DNA of 64,000 nt from Desemzia sp045528445 (lineage in GTDB: Bacteria; Bacillota; Bacilli; Lactobacillales; Carnobacteriaceae): the NCBI RefSeq assembly GCF_045528445.1, contig NZ_JBGQQU010000004.1:69529-133528 (forward strand), in the 5' to 3' direction. The position numbers and the translations under genes are program-made. Below the pieces are notes generated by a model, which searched no databases, had not been told where the DNA came from, and worked only from the letters and a program-made list of their open reading frames with translations. Positions 17,175-26,295 of this stretch are shown in pieces (positions within the stretch are counted from its first letter, which is position 1; each line of letters starts with the position of its first letter).

Positions 17175-18612
17175 ACGAAAAAGATTTCATCCTCTCGCCC
17201 TTGCGATTTATGGGTTTAATGGGTTGAAAAGACTTTTATTTGTTATTTTTTTACTGATCGTTAACGGAGAATTGACGACTACTTTTGGAATACTAGTTTT
17301 ACTAGCGGTCTTTTTATTTGTAACAGCTCAATCATTGTGGAAATATTTTTCTCAGTCCTATCAAATTTCCTCTGAGAAAATTATTCTTTATCAAGGAGTA
17401 TTTCGTAAGCGAGAAACAGATATTCCCTATGAACGCATTCAAACGATCAAACAACGCCAATGGTTTTTCTTTAAACCATTTAATACGATTCAATTATTGA
17501 TCGAAACGGCTGGAGGAGACAGCACTAAAGCTGAAGCGTCTATGCCAGCGGTAAATTTTGAACTGTTGGAGCTGATAGAAAGTTACCGTCAAGGTGAACA
17601 GCCAGAAAGCGATCATCAGGTACTAGAGGATAGTGTGGAAAAGCCTGCCGCAGTTGCATCGGATTATCGAGTAACGAATAGTCAAATTATTTTATTTGCT
17701 GTGACTGATTTGAGCATTATCGCATCCTTTATCGCTCTGATTTTTTTCGTGACAGAGTTTATTCCGGAAAACTGGATCACGACAGCCACTTCACTTGCAG
17801 AAAATGTCTGGAGAACAGGTTGGTTAGTAACAATAGCAATTCTTGTTGTGACGTTAATTATTGTAATGCTGCTATCTTTAGTTAAAACATTTATCCAATA
17901 CTACAACTTTCAAGTTAAGCGCACGAACCATACACTGACTATCGAAAGTGGGCTATTTGAGCGGAAAATCCAAAAGATTCCCTTGGAAAAAATCCAAGGT
18001 TTGAAAGTTCGGCAACAGCCTCTGCGAAAAATTTTAGGGATTTCTTCTGTCGAACTGCTTTTAGCAGGAGGCCAAGAAAGCGAAGGGGAAAATGGAGAAG
18101 TAAAAAAACTTTATATTTTACCGATCATTTCTGATACTGAACTGTACACGGTGCTAAATCAGTTGATGCCCGAATGGAACTTTAAGCGTCCTGAAATTGG
18201 TTATGTGTCGCGCCAAAAACTTTTGTACTTCTGGCGATGGAAGCTGCTGCTGATTCCAGTTGCTGTGGGCGTGGCATTTTTGAATCGTTGGATAGCGTTA
18301 GCTGTGGTAATTATTTTGCTTTTGTCACTGCTTCTTTCATGGTTCAACTGCCGAACTCAAGGCTACCACATTCAATCGGCTAATCGAGTCTGCATACAAG
18401 ACGCAGAGTGGTTTACTAAAGTGCATACTTTTGTAGAACGCCAAAAAGTCCAATCTTTTTCAGAAGAAACCTCTAGATGGTTGTTTCCTAAGCAAATTGG
18501 ACACGTCAGTATGACCTTGAAAGCCGGTCTCGCTATCGAAGTGCTTAATCTGCGTTTCATGGATTTTTCTCATGTACAAAAACTGAAAAACTTTTACCAA
18601 ACTAAATTATAG
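17167..18612 (+). CDS. bPH2-domain membrane protein (YdbT-like)
   Basis: 481 residues with three PH-like domains separated by paired membrane segments. Domain 1: SYQISSEKIILYQGVFRKRE, IPYERIQTIKQ. Domain 2: VKRTNHTLTIESGLFERK, IPLEKIQGLKVRQ. Domain 3: AEWFTKVHTFVERQKVQSF. This is the standard YdbT layout and length, and the gene is coupled to the YdbS-like partner. It may form a membrane complex with that partner. Confidence 0.82.
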   Translation: MSERKRFHPLALAIYGFNGLKRLLFVIFLLIVNGELTTTFGILVLLAVFLFVTAQSLWKYFSQSYQISSEKIILYQGVFRKRETDIPYERIQTIKQRQWFFFKPFNTIQLLIETAGGDSTKAEASMPAVNFELLELIESYRQGEQPESDHQVLEDSVEKPAAVASDYRVTNSQIILFAVTDLSIIASFIALIFFVTEFIPENWITTATSLAENVWRTGWLVTIAILVVTLIIVMLLSLVKTFIQYYNFQVKRTNHTLTIESGLFERKIQKIPLEKIQGLKVRQQPLRKILGISSVELLLAGGQESEGENGEVKKLYILPIISDTELYTVLNQLMPEWNFKRPEIGYVSRQKLLYFWRWKLLLIPVAVGVAFLNRWIALAVVIILLLSLLLSWFNCRTQGYHIQSANRVCIQDAEWFTKVHTFVERQKVQSFSEETSRWLFPKQIGHVSMTLKAGLAIEVLNLRFMDFSHVQKLKNFYQTKL

Positions 18613-18617
18613 TTGAC

Positions 18618-18676
18618 TAACAAAAGAGTGCTGTTTCCTTCCTATTCAATCGGGAGGAAACAGCACTCTTTTGATT
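18618..18676 (+). terminator. Terminator of the bPH2 operon
   Basis: CAAAAGAGTGCTGTTTCCT pairs with AGGAAACAGCACTCTTTTG, a 19-bp nearly perfect stem. Confidence 0.85.
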
Positions 18677-18781
18677 CTACAACATTTGACGTTGGTAAGT
18701 AAAAATCACTGTCTTTTTAAATAGAATCTTTTAGAAACTCATTCTTAGAAATTCCTGGAGGGATATGGGACTGCTTAGGTT

Positions 18782-19191
18782 ATTCTTCATCAAGGCGAAT
18801 TTACTCTTGATGTTCAAACCGCATTCTTCATCAAGGCGAATTTACTCTTGATGTTCATACCTTATTCTTCATCAAGGCGAATTTACTCTTGATGTTCAAA
18901 CCGCATTCTTCATCAAGGCGAATTTACCCTTGATGTTTAAACCTCATTCTTCATCAAGGCGAATTTACTCTTGATGTTCAAACCTTATTCTTCATCAAGG
19001 CGAATTTACTCTTGATGTTCAAACCGCATTCTTCATCAAGGCGAGCTTACCCTTGATGTTCAAACCGCATTCTTCATCAAGGCGAGCTTACCCTTGATGT
19101 TCAAACCGCATTCTTCATCAAGGCGAGTTTACCCTTGATGTTCAAACCGCATTCTTCATCAAGGTGAGTTTACTCTTGATGTTCAAATCAT
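18782..19191. repeat. Family B: 41-bp tandem palindromic array, 10 units
   Basis: Ten units of exactly 41 bp start at 18782, 18823, 18864, 18905, 18946, 18987, 19028, 19069, 19110 and 19151. Each has the dyad CATCAAG, an 11-nt centre (GCGAATTTACT), CTTGATG, then a linker around TTCAAACCGCATTCTT. Units differ by a few substitutions only (GAATTTA, GAGCTTA or GAGTTTA in the centre). The period is the same as in family A although the sequence differs. No gene overlaps it. Confidence 0.92.
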
Positions 19192-19223
19192 ATCTTCACT
19201 TCACTATACTTTGCCGTAAAAAA

Positions 19224-19452
19224 ATGCCCACCAAAAAACTAGTTTTTTACTCTAACTTTTTTGGGTCGCTACCAAGGCGGTCCCATGGATTTCCATAAGG
19301 AACCTCATAGGCCGGAGGAAATTTCTTTACCAATGCTAGAAGATGAAGAGCTACTCTTTCCAATAAGAAACACCGTCTATTCTTCCGTGGAACGTAAGTT
19401 AATCATTTTTATTGGGTTGAAGTCTGATAGAAAATGTCTATCGTGCAAATGA
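19224..19452 (+). pseudogene. Frameshifted gene fragment, unknown
   Basis: An ATG at 19224 reads MPTKKLVFYSNFFGS, then meets an early stop; shifting frame at the T-run near 19255-19262 continues as FGRYQGGPMDFHKEPHRPEE and on to the stop at 19450-19452. The two halves join naturally, suggesting one coding sequence broken by an indel. No clear ribosome site. I do not recognise the protein; it may be a decayed gene head beside the repeat array. Confidence 0.35.
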
Positions 19453-19586
19453 GACAAGTTGTAGCAAAAGAATAACCATGTTATCATTTGGCTAAGATGC
19501 ATTTTTAGGGGAAATAATAGTGAAACAATAAGGGTTATCCCCCCTCAATTTTGGATTAATTGGATAGTGAAAAGGAGATCAATAAC

Positions 19587-20696
19587 ATGAAATCACGCGC
19601 AGCAGTAGCATTTGGACCAGGTCAACCTCTTGAAATAGTAGAAATTGATGTAGCAGGACCTAAAAAAGGGGAAGTATTAGTTAAAATTACAGATACAGCG
19701 GTTTGTCATACAGATGCGTATACATTGTCTGGTGTGGATCCTGAAGGTGTTTTTCCGGCAGTACTAGGACACGAAGGCGGCGGGGTTGTCGTAGAAGTCG
19801 GCGAAGGAGTTACTTCCGTTCAAGCAGGGGATCATGTGATTCCTTTGTACACACCTGAATGTGGCAAATGTGAGTACTGTACTTCAGGCAAAACGAATTT
19901 GTGCCAAGCGGTTCGTGAAACACAAGGTAAAGGATTAATGCCGGATGGAACGACGCGTTTTTCTTACAAAGGAGAACCTATTTACCATTACATGGGAACA
20001 AGCACGTTTAGTGAATATACCGTAGTTTCTGAAATTTCATTGGCTAAAGTGAATCAAGAAGCACCTCTAGAAAAAGTGTGTTTATTGGGTTGTGGCGTAA
20101 CCACAGGAATTGGTGCTGTAAGCAATGCAGCGAAAGTAACAGAAGGCGATACTATCGCTGTTTTTGGTTTAGGGGCTATCGGTTTAGCGGTTATTCAAGG
20201 TGCTGTTCAAGCAAAAGCGGGACGAATTATTGCGATTGATACCAATCCGGATAAATTTGCACTGGCGAAAGAAATGGGAGCGACAGATTTCTTGAACCCT
20301 AAAGAATATGACCGTCCGATCCAAGAAGTTATTGTTGAGTTAACAAATGGCGGTGTGGAGTATAGTTTTGAATGTATCGGAAACGTCGATGTCATGCGTT
20401 CAGCTTTAGAATGCTGCCACAAAGGCTGGGGAGAAAGTGTTGTGATCGGAGTAGCCGGAGCTGGAGAAGAAATCAGCACTCGCCCATTCCAATTGGTAAC
20501 GGGACGCGTTTGGCGCGGATCTGCTTTTGGCGGAGTTAAAGGACGTACAGAATTGCCGGGCATGGTTGAAAAAGCGATGAGCGGTGAGATTCAATTGGAT
20601 CCATTCATCACACACACGCTGCCTTTCGAAAAAATCAATGAAGCGTTTGACTTATTGCATGAAGGAAAATCGATTCGTACAGTTCTTTCTTACTAA
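19587..20696 (+). CDS. frmA: S-(hydroxymethyl)glutathione dehydrogenase / class III alcohol dehydrogenase
   Basis: 369 residues, full length for class III ADH. Catalytic zinc ligands in VCHTDAYTLSG and GHEGGG, structural zinc cysteines in CGKCEYCTSGKTNLC, and the NAD fold VFGLGAIGLAVIQGA. It oxidises the glutathione adduct of formaldehyde to S-formylglutathione using NAD. ATG at 19587 has AAAAGGAG 9 nt upstream. The next gene encodes the enzyme for the following step, 38 nt downstream, so the two form a formaldehyde-detoxification operon. Confidence 0.93.
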   Translation: MKSRAAVAFGPGQPLEIVEIDVAGPKKGEVLVKITDTAVCHTDAYTLSGVDPEGVFPAVLGHEGGGVVVEVGEGVTSVQAGDHVIPLYTPECGKCEYCTSGKTNLCQAVRETQGKGLMPDGTTRFSYKGEPIYHYMGTSTFSEYTVVSEISLAKVNQEAPLEKVCLLGCGVTTGIGAVSNAAKVTEGDTIAVFGLGAIGLAVIQGAVQAKAGRIIAIDTNPDKFALAKEMGATDFLNPKEYDRPIQEVIVELTNGGVEYSFECIGNVDVMRSALECCHKGWGESVVIGVAGAGEEISTRPFQLVTGRVWRGSAFGGVKGRTELPGMVEKAMSGEIQLDPFITHTLPFEKINEAFDLLHEGKSIRTVLSY

Positions 20697-20734
20697 TCAG
20701 TTGTTTCAACCTATTTCAAATGAGGAGGGTAAGG

Positions 20735-21574
20735 ATGTCAACATTAGAATTGCTTGAAGAACACGTTGTTTTTGACGGAACACAATACAAATACCGTCAT
20801 GATTCACACACTTTAGGTTGCCCAATGACTTTCAGCTTATTTTTACCAAATAAAGAAACGTTCGCGCAACCACCTTTATTGTGGTGGTTATCTGGCTTAA
20901 CGTCTACCGATGATAATTTCACGCACAAAGCTGGCGCACAAAAAGCTGCTGCTCGTTTAGGGATAGCGATGATTATGCCGGACACTAGTCCTCGAGGAGA
21001 AGAGATAGCCGATTCAGAGGATTGGGATTTAGGTCAAGGAGCAGGGTTCTATCTCAATGCTACCGAACAACCTTGGGCAGCTCAGTATAAGATGTACGAT
21101 TACATCACTAAAGAGTTATCCGCTATCGCTCATGACCAATTTCAACTGACTGGACCAGAATTTATTTCCGGACATTCTATGGGAGGACATGGAGCATTGG
21201 TGATTGGACTGCGTAATGCAGAACGATTTACTTCCATTTCTGCTTTTGCGCCCATTGTGAACCCGATGGAAGTTCCTTGGGGAATAAAAGCTTTCAGCGC
21301 GTATCTTGGCAGTAATCAAGAAAAATGGCGTGAATGGGATGCAACCGAATTGCTTAAGCAATACACGGGCAAAAATATTCCGGTCTTGATTGATCAAGGA
21401 GATGCAGATCCTTTTTACGATAAACAATTGCAGCCTTCTAAAATAGCGGCGATTGCAGAAGAAAAAAATTACCCATTGACGGTTCGTATGCTGCCAGGAC
21501 ACGACCATAGTTATTACACGATCGCGAGTTTTATTGAAGAACATTTGGAGTTTCATTTATCTCAAATCGGCTGA
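20735..21574 (+). CDS. frmB: S-formylglutathione hydrolase
   Basis: 279 residues, esterase-D-type alpha/beta hydrolase. Nucleophile Ser in GHSMGGHGALV, Asp in DQGDADPFYDKQL, His in LPGHDHSYYTI. Substrate-side motifs LWWLSGLTSTDDNF and DTSPRG are typical of the family. It hydrolyses S-formylglutathione to formate and glutathione. The ATG at 20735 follows GAGGAGGGTAAGG. Confidence 0.93.
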   Translation: MSTLELLEEHVVFDGTQYKYRHDSHTLGCPMTFSLFLPNKETFAQPPLLWWLSGLTSTDDNFTHKAGAQKAAARLGIAMIMPDTSPRGEEIADSEDWDLGQGAGFYLNATEQPWAAQYKMYDYITKELSAIAHDQFQLTGPEFISGHSMGGHGALVIGLRNAERFTSISAFAPIVNPMEVPWGIKAFSAYLGSNQEKWREWDATELLKQYTGKNIPVLIDQGDADPFYDKQLQPSKIAAIAEEKNYPLTVRMLPGHDHSYYTIASFIEEHLEFHLSQIG

Positions 21575-21619
21575 TTATTGATAAGCTGAGTTTTTCTTTA
21601 AAATAATGGGTTGAAAATA

Positions 21620-21656
21620 GACAGCAATACCCACACAACGGTATTGCTGTCTTTTT
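21620..21656. terminator. Terminator between frmB and deoC
   Basis: GACAGCAATACC pairs with GGTATTGCTGTC, followed by TTTTTC. It lies between convergent genes. Confidence 0.85.
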
Positions 21657-21679
21657 CTTTGTATCAATAAAACGAACTT

Positions 21680-22363
21680 TTAAGAATTTTTCTCCACTTT
21701 TCTGTATTCTTCGATCACTTTGATTCCCGCACTCATACCTAAACGCTCGGCACCAGCTTCAATCATTTTTAAAGCCGTGTCCAAATCACGAATTCCACCA
21801 GCAGCTTTTACTTTGACTTGGTCCCCAACGATTTGTTTCATCAACGCCACATCTTCTACAGTCGCTCCGCTTGGTCCAAAACCAGTGGAAGTTTTGACGA
21901 AGTCCGGTTTCACTTCTTTGGCGATTTCACACACAGCGATTTTTTCTACATCTGTCAAATAGCAGTTTTCTAAAATAACTTTGCTGAGAATTTCTTCTTT
22001 TCGACAAACGGCTACGATTGCTTCCATTTCTCGGCGAATGTATTCCACATCACCATCTTTTAATTTGCTGACATTAATGACATAGTCGATTTCGTCTGCG
22101 CCGTTTTGAATAGCATCTTCTACTTCAACTACTTTTGCTTTTATCGTAGTTTGGCCTAATGGAAACCCGATCGCTGCTCCCACATGAACGGGACTGTCTT
22201 GTAAAAATTCGCGGCACATTTGGACGGGGAAAGAATTGATGGCGACCATTTTAAAGCCATACTCATCGGCTTCTTTACAGAGCTGCTTGAACTCTTCCTC
22301 AGTTGCATCTGCACGCAGTAGAGTATGGTCTATTAAATGGGCTAAATCAGTTACAGATATCAT
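21680..22363 (-). CDS. deoC: Deoxyribose-phosphate aldolase
   Basis: 227 residues, class I TIM-barrel aldolase. Start DLAHLIDHTLLRADAT, KVILENCYL, the Schiff-base lysine in FVKTSTGFGPSGAT, and the activating lysine in VKVKAAGGIRDLDTAL. It splits 2-deoxyribose 5-phosphate into glyceraldehyde 3-phosphate and acetaldehyde. It stands alone here rather than with deoD or pdp. The acetaldehyde it releases could in principle be handled by alcohol dehydrogenases, but a link to frmA is speculative. Confidence 0.94.
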   Translation of the reverse strand: MISVTDLAHLIDHTLLRADATEEEFKQLCKEADEYGFKMVAINSFPVQMCREFLQDSPVHVGAAIGFPLGQTTIKAKVVEVEDAIQNGADEIDYVINVSKLKDGDVEYIRREMEAIVAVCRKEEILSKVILENCYLTDVEKIAVCEIAKEVKPDFVKTSTGFGPSGATVEDVALMKQIVGDQVKVKAAGGIRDLDTALKMIEAGAERLGMSAGIKVIEEYRKVEKNS

Positions 22364-22450
22364 ATTGTCGGCCTCTTTTCAAATGGTAGGATAGTTCTAG
22401 TTTACACTTTAGCGTACGGATTAAAAAGAGAAATTCATTTTGGAGAATGG

Positions 22451-22602
22451 TTTATTGATCAAGTGAGAAGGAAGACAATGGTCACTTGAGTAATAAAGAG
22501 AGGTTATTATTCAAGTGAGGCCTCCAAAACTGTTCACTTGATTAATAAATCCACTTTATTCATCAAGTGGACCATTATTCACAGCTCAATTGATGAATAA
22601 GC
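22451..22602. repeat. Family C cluster 1: three palindromes
   Basis: Three consecutive dyads built on TTTATTNNTCAAGTGA and its complement TCACTTGANNAATAAA, separated by about 20 nt centres. The third has decayed arms. It lies between deoC and helD. Two more clusters with three dyads each are at 24951-25100 and 26052-26234. Confidence 0.85.
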
Positions 22603-22712
22603 TAATGAACCGATTCTGTTGGCAGCCTAATTTGGTAGAAATCTATTGATTCCTTGGCAGAAAGGCAGTACAATTATGGTTCGCTTTGATACGGATAAGG
22701 GGGCAATGTACA

Positions 22713-24872
22713 TTGGTTGATACAGAATTGAGAAAAGAAAAAGAGTACCTTGAGTTGGTGTACGGAAAACTGCTGGCAGCGGAAGAAATGCTGCAGGATG
22801 CTATCAAACGGAACAGGGAAGAAGGCATTGCTGAATTGAAACACATGTCGAGTGAAGGCAGTTTGAACTTTGACAGCGTGTTGGACAATTTGGATACTTT
22901 TTTAGGCATCGAAATGAAAAGCCGAGAAATCGACCAAATGAATATCAAAATGCAAGCAAACCAAGCGTTGTTGGAAAAAGTGGAGCGTCTCCTAAAAGCT
23001 CCTTATTTTGGGAAAGTTATGGTGGATTTTTTGGACGAGGAGCCAGAAGAACCGTTTTACATCGGTATCAATGGTTTTGCGGATGAAGATGGAGAAAATC
23101 TGGTGTACGATTGGCGTTCGCCGATTGCGGAATTGTTTTACAACAATACTCTCGGGAAATCTTCTTATGTTGCGCACGAGCTGCCAATAGACGTGGAAAT
23201 CAACAGTCGCCGGCAATTGATTATTGAAAAAGACCAGTTGTTGAACTACTTTGACACGACAGTAGCCATCCAAGACGATGTGCTCTTGGAAGCTTTGGAG
23301 CAAGACACTACCCAGCAAATGAAAGACATTACAGCAACCATTCAAAACGAGCAAAACGTCATCATTAGAGACACAAAACATCCTATTTTGTTGGTAAATG
23401 GAGTGGCAGGTAGTGGGAAAACATCTACTGTTATGCAACGCATTGCTTATTTGCTGTACTCTTTACGCAAAGAAATTACGTCGGATAATGTATTGATATT
23501 GTCCCCCAACAATCAATTTATTAACTACATCTCAAATGTTTTGCCTTCTTTAGGAGAAAAGAATCCGTTGAATATGACATTGCTGCAATTTTTGGGACAG
23601 CGTTCTAATTGGGCTATGGAAACAGAAGAAGAGTACTTTTCACGCATTAGCCAAACTGATATAGACCATCAAACAGCCCTTTTAAGAAGTCTGGAATATG
23701 TGGACTTTTTAAAAGGTGCTGATGAAGTGATAGCCAATACAGATGGTTTATTTAAAGACTTGATGTATAGAGGGAAAGTCCTCATTTCAAAAGAAAAAAT
23801 GAAGAAAATTTATGAGACGACTCCAGCTGAGAATCCTGTAATCGACAGAATCCAAGCTACCAAACAGCGTCTTTCTAGTTATTGGGAAAGACGTCTTCTT
23901 ACTCAGGCTAAAAGTCATGGCATACAAGACCAAATTTTGGAAATGTCAGAAAAAATGCAATTGAAGCATTTTGGAAAACTGATTGCAGATGATAAAGAAG
24001 ATGAAATTATTCAGTATGGAGAACAGTTACTGCGCAAGAAATACCGCGGGATCACGAAAAAAATCAACCAAAATGAATGGATAGATTTGACTCACATCTT
24101 TGATACATTGTATTTTCATCATCAAAAGGAAGCGTATGTTCATTCTAAAGAATCTTTAACAGTAGATGAAGCCGTCATTTACTTGCTGCTGATGAATACT
24201 TTCGTGGAAAGAATCTCGTTTCCGTTAATGCGCTTTGTGCTGATTGATGAAGTGCAAGATTACACTCCAGCGCAAATGAGTTTGCTGTCGGATTTATTTA
24301 TGAAAAGCGACTTTACAATGGTCGGAGATGAAAACCAAGCCATTTTCAATTCTTCGATTACATTTGCAGAGATTGCAGGTATTTTTGAGAACAAACAAAA
24401 GAGTATCCAGCGTTATGACTTAGTGAACAGCTACCGCTCTAGTGGTGCCATTACGAAAGTCTTTAGTCAGTTGGTAGGGGAAAATCAAAAAATTGAGATA
24501 GTTCCTGTTCGACCTCAAGGGAATGAACCAAAATGGTTTGAAGTGTCTGATAGGAATGACTTAAAAGCTGTATTTGAACAAGTAGTGGCTGAACTAGACG
24601 GCAAATCGTTAACGGTCATCACCAAGAGTGAACAAGCTGCAGAAGAGTTGTCGGATTACCTGATGGAGACTCTCCCGTTCGTGTATTCGATTAACGTTAT
24701 CCCCATCAGTTTATCTAAAGGGCTAGAATTTGATAATGTGCTTGTGCATGATGTGTCCGAAGCTAATTATGCGGATGAGCGCGATCAGCGTATTCTCTAT
24801 ACAGCAGTATCCAGAGGGATGCAAAATTTGTTTATGACTTATACAGGAAAGGTAAGCAAGTTCTTGAAATAA
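22713..24872 (+). CDS. helD: RNA polymerase recycling helicase HelD-like
   Basis: 719 residues, UvrD/Rep-like superfamily 1. An N-terminal coiled-coil arm (about 1-90) is followed by Walker A GVAGSGKTSTVMQRIAYLLY, Walker B VLIDEVQDYTPAQMSLLSD with VGDENQAIF, and late motifs ISLSKGLEFDNVLVHDV and LYTAVSRGMQNLF. The coiled-coil plus the interrupted helicase core is typical of HelD, which frees stalled RNA polymerase. TTG at 22713 has AAGGGGG 9 nt upstream; an upstream TTG at 22686 lacks a site. It is flanked on both sides by family-C palindromes. Confidence 0.85.
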   Translation: MVDTELRKEKEYLELVYGKLLAAEEMLQDAIKRNREEGIAELKHMSSEGSLNFDSVLDNLDTFLGIEMKSREIDQMNIKMQANQALLEKVERLLKAPYFGKVMVDFLDEEPEEPFYIGINGFADEDGENLVYDWRSPIAELFYNNTLGKSSYVAHELPIDVEINSRRQLIIEKDQLLNYFDTTVAIQDDVLLEALEQDTTQQMKDITATIQNEQNVIIRDTKHPILLVNGVAGSGKTSTVMQRIAYLLYSLRKEITSDNVLILSPNNQFINYISNVLPSLGEKNPLNMTLLQFLGQRSNWAMETEEEYFSRISQTDIDHQTALLRSLEYVDFLKGADEVIANTDGLFKDLMYRGKVLISKEKMKKIYETTPAENPVIDRIQATKQRLSSYWERRLLTQAKSHGIQDQILEMSEKMQLKHFGKLIADDKEDEIIQYGEQLLRKKYRGITKKINQNEWIDLTHIFDTLYFHHQKEAYVHSKESLTVDEAVIYLLLMNTFVERISFPLMRFVLIDEVQDYTPAQMSLLSDLFMKSDFTMVGDENQAIFNSSITFAEIAGIFENKQKSIQRYDLVNSYRSSGAITKVFSQLVGENQKIEIVPVRPQGNEPKWFEVSDRNDLKAVFEQVVAELDGKSLTVITKSEQAAEELSDYLMETLPFVYSINVIPISLSKGLEFDNVLVHDVSEANYADERDQRILYTAVSRGMQNLFMTYTGKVSKFLK

Positions 24873-24883
24873 TCTAAAAGACG

Positions 24884-24928
24884 CGCACGAAATCAACGTT
24901 GACAGTTGATTTTGTGCACGTTTTTTTG
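24884..24928 (+). terminator. Terminator of helD
   Basis: Imperfect stem with GCACGAAATCAAC against GTTGATTTTGTGC, followed by a seven-T run. Confidence 0.8.
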
Positions 24929-24950
24929 TTGTTTTACGTGTTGCGATGGT

Positions 24951-25100
24951 TTTATTAGTCAAGTGGGGGCTCCAAAAACGGTCACTTGAAGAATAAAGTA
25001 GTTTTATTTATCGAGTGGATTAAAAATTACAGCTCACTTGACTAATAAACTGACTTTACTTATCAAGTGAACTTTTTTTCACACCTCACTTGACCAATAA
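24951..25100. repeat. Family C cluster 2: three palindromes, overlaps the NERD gene end
   Basis: Three dyads with arms like TTTATTAGTCAAGTGG / TCACTTGAAGAATAAA. The last arm reaches into the NERD gene on the minus strand: the repeat arm TTTATTGGTCAAGTGA supplies its final codons and TGA stop at 25086. Confidence 0.85.
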
Positions 25101-25973
25101 AGGAGAATGGAGTTCGTAAAAAGTGCTTTTGTAGTGGCCGTGTGTTTGATAATGACTCGCTAATACCCGCTGAACGCGCTGTTCGTCGTATTCTTCCCCA
25201 CACCAGAGATAGATGAGACATTTAGTGACGTTCAATTCCGGATAAAGCAGATGACATTCGCCTGCCGATCGGTTGATAGCTTCTGAGGCAGTTTCTTTAT
25301 ACCCGCAAGCTGCACAAATGCGATTCTGACGTGTACTTATGTGCTCAAATGAAAAGCATTTGGGACAAAGTATTCCTTTCTTTAACACAGAAAAGTCATA
25401 CTGTGGCAAATCAGGGGAACGATAGTTTTCAATATGCAATGCGCATAATTGATTTGCAAGTTGCTCAAAGTGGCTAGGTAGTTGGTTTGCAAATATGAAT
25501 GGTTTATCCCTCGGAAGTTCGTACAAATAAAAGTCAGGATTGATAAAGACGATGTGCGGGTTTACGTCCATTTGGAAGCCTAATTTGTGAAGTAAATTAT
25601 GGAGAAGCGGCTGACTTCGGTAAACTTGAGTTAGAGGATTCGAGATAATGAAATCAGATCGTCCGTGAAGAACACCATTTTTGTAATCATAACTGCCAGA
25701 ATAGTTTTTTATTTCATAAAGAGAAAGCTGATTCCCCTTTAAAATCAGGCAATCGATTTGAAAGAGTTGTCCGTTATCCTTAATTAACAAATCGTTGATG
25801 ACGAGACTTTCATCTGGAAAGGTTTCAGGTAAAACATCAAAATCCACTTCACCTTCGAACCCCTTTTAATGGTTGAAATACTCTTTTTTCTCAGAAGATT
25901 TGAGGTCAGTTCGATAATTTAAAGATTCTAAAACTCTAAGTGTCAACGGTTTAGAACGTTTCTTAATAATCAT
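25086..25973 (-). pseudogene. NERD-domain protein gene with in-frame stop at codon 36
   Basis: From ATG 25973 (AGAGGAG upstream) the frame reads MIIKKRSKPLTLRVLESLNY and on to EYFNH, meets TAA at 25866-25868, and continues in the same frame as KGFEGEVDFDVLPETF to the stop at 25086. KGFEGEVDFD is the NERD entry motif, aligned with KGHNGEIDYD of the intact paralogue at 9224-10195. Then come FQIDCLILKGNQLSLYEIKN, and a zinc ribbon (CPKCFS ... CAACGYKE). Without the stop it would be about 295 residues. It may be a recent pseudogene, be read through, or restart at the GTG at 25847. The C-terminal end is made of family-C repeat. Confidence 0.75.
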
Positions 25974-26051
25974 AAAAAAACTCCTCTCACAAAATAGTTA
26001 TTACTGTATACTATTCGCGAAAAAAGGGTTAAATTGTTAAATGGATTAGAT

Positions 26052-26234
26052 TTTATTCTTCAAGTGAAGTCTTTTTAAACGTTCACTTGAAGAATATTGT
26101 AGCTTTACTCATCAAGTGGTGCATAAGAAAAGACTTACTTGAGGAATAAATCCACTTTACTCATCAAGTGACATATAAAATAAAACTCACTTGAAGAATA
26201 AACTGAAAATAGCAGCTTAGGCATACAAGTGAAG
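26052..26234. repeat. Family C cluster 3: three palindromes plus a half unit
   Basis: Dyads such as TTTATTCTTCAAGTGA / TTCACTTGAAGAATA and TTTACTCATCAAGTGA / CTCACTTGAAGAATAAA, with a final half at 26224-26234. It lies upstream of the NERD gene, so that gene has a cluster at each end. Confidence 0.85.
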
Positions 26235-26286
26235 TAAAAAAGGCATTTCCACCGACTCTAAATATCCGGTGGAAATGCCTTTTTTA
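26235..26286. terminator. Terminator of the HEAT-repeat gene
   Basis: GGCATTTCCACCG pairs with CGGTGGAAATGCC with A-run and T-run flanks, so it can act in both directions. Confidence 0.85.
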
Positions 26287-26295
26287 TAGTAAAGT

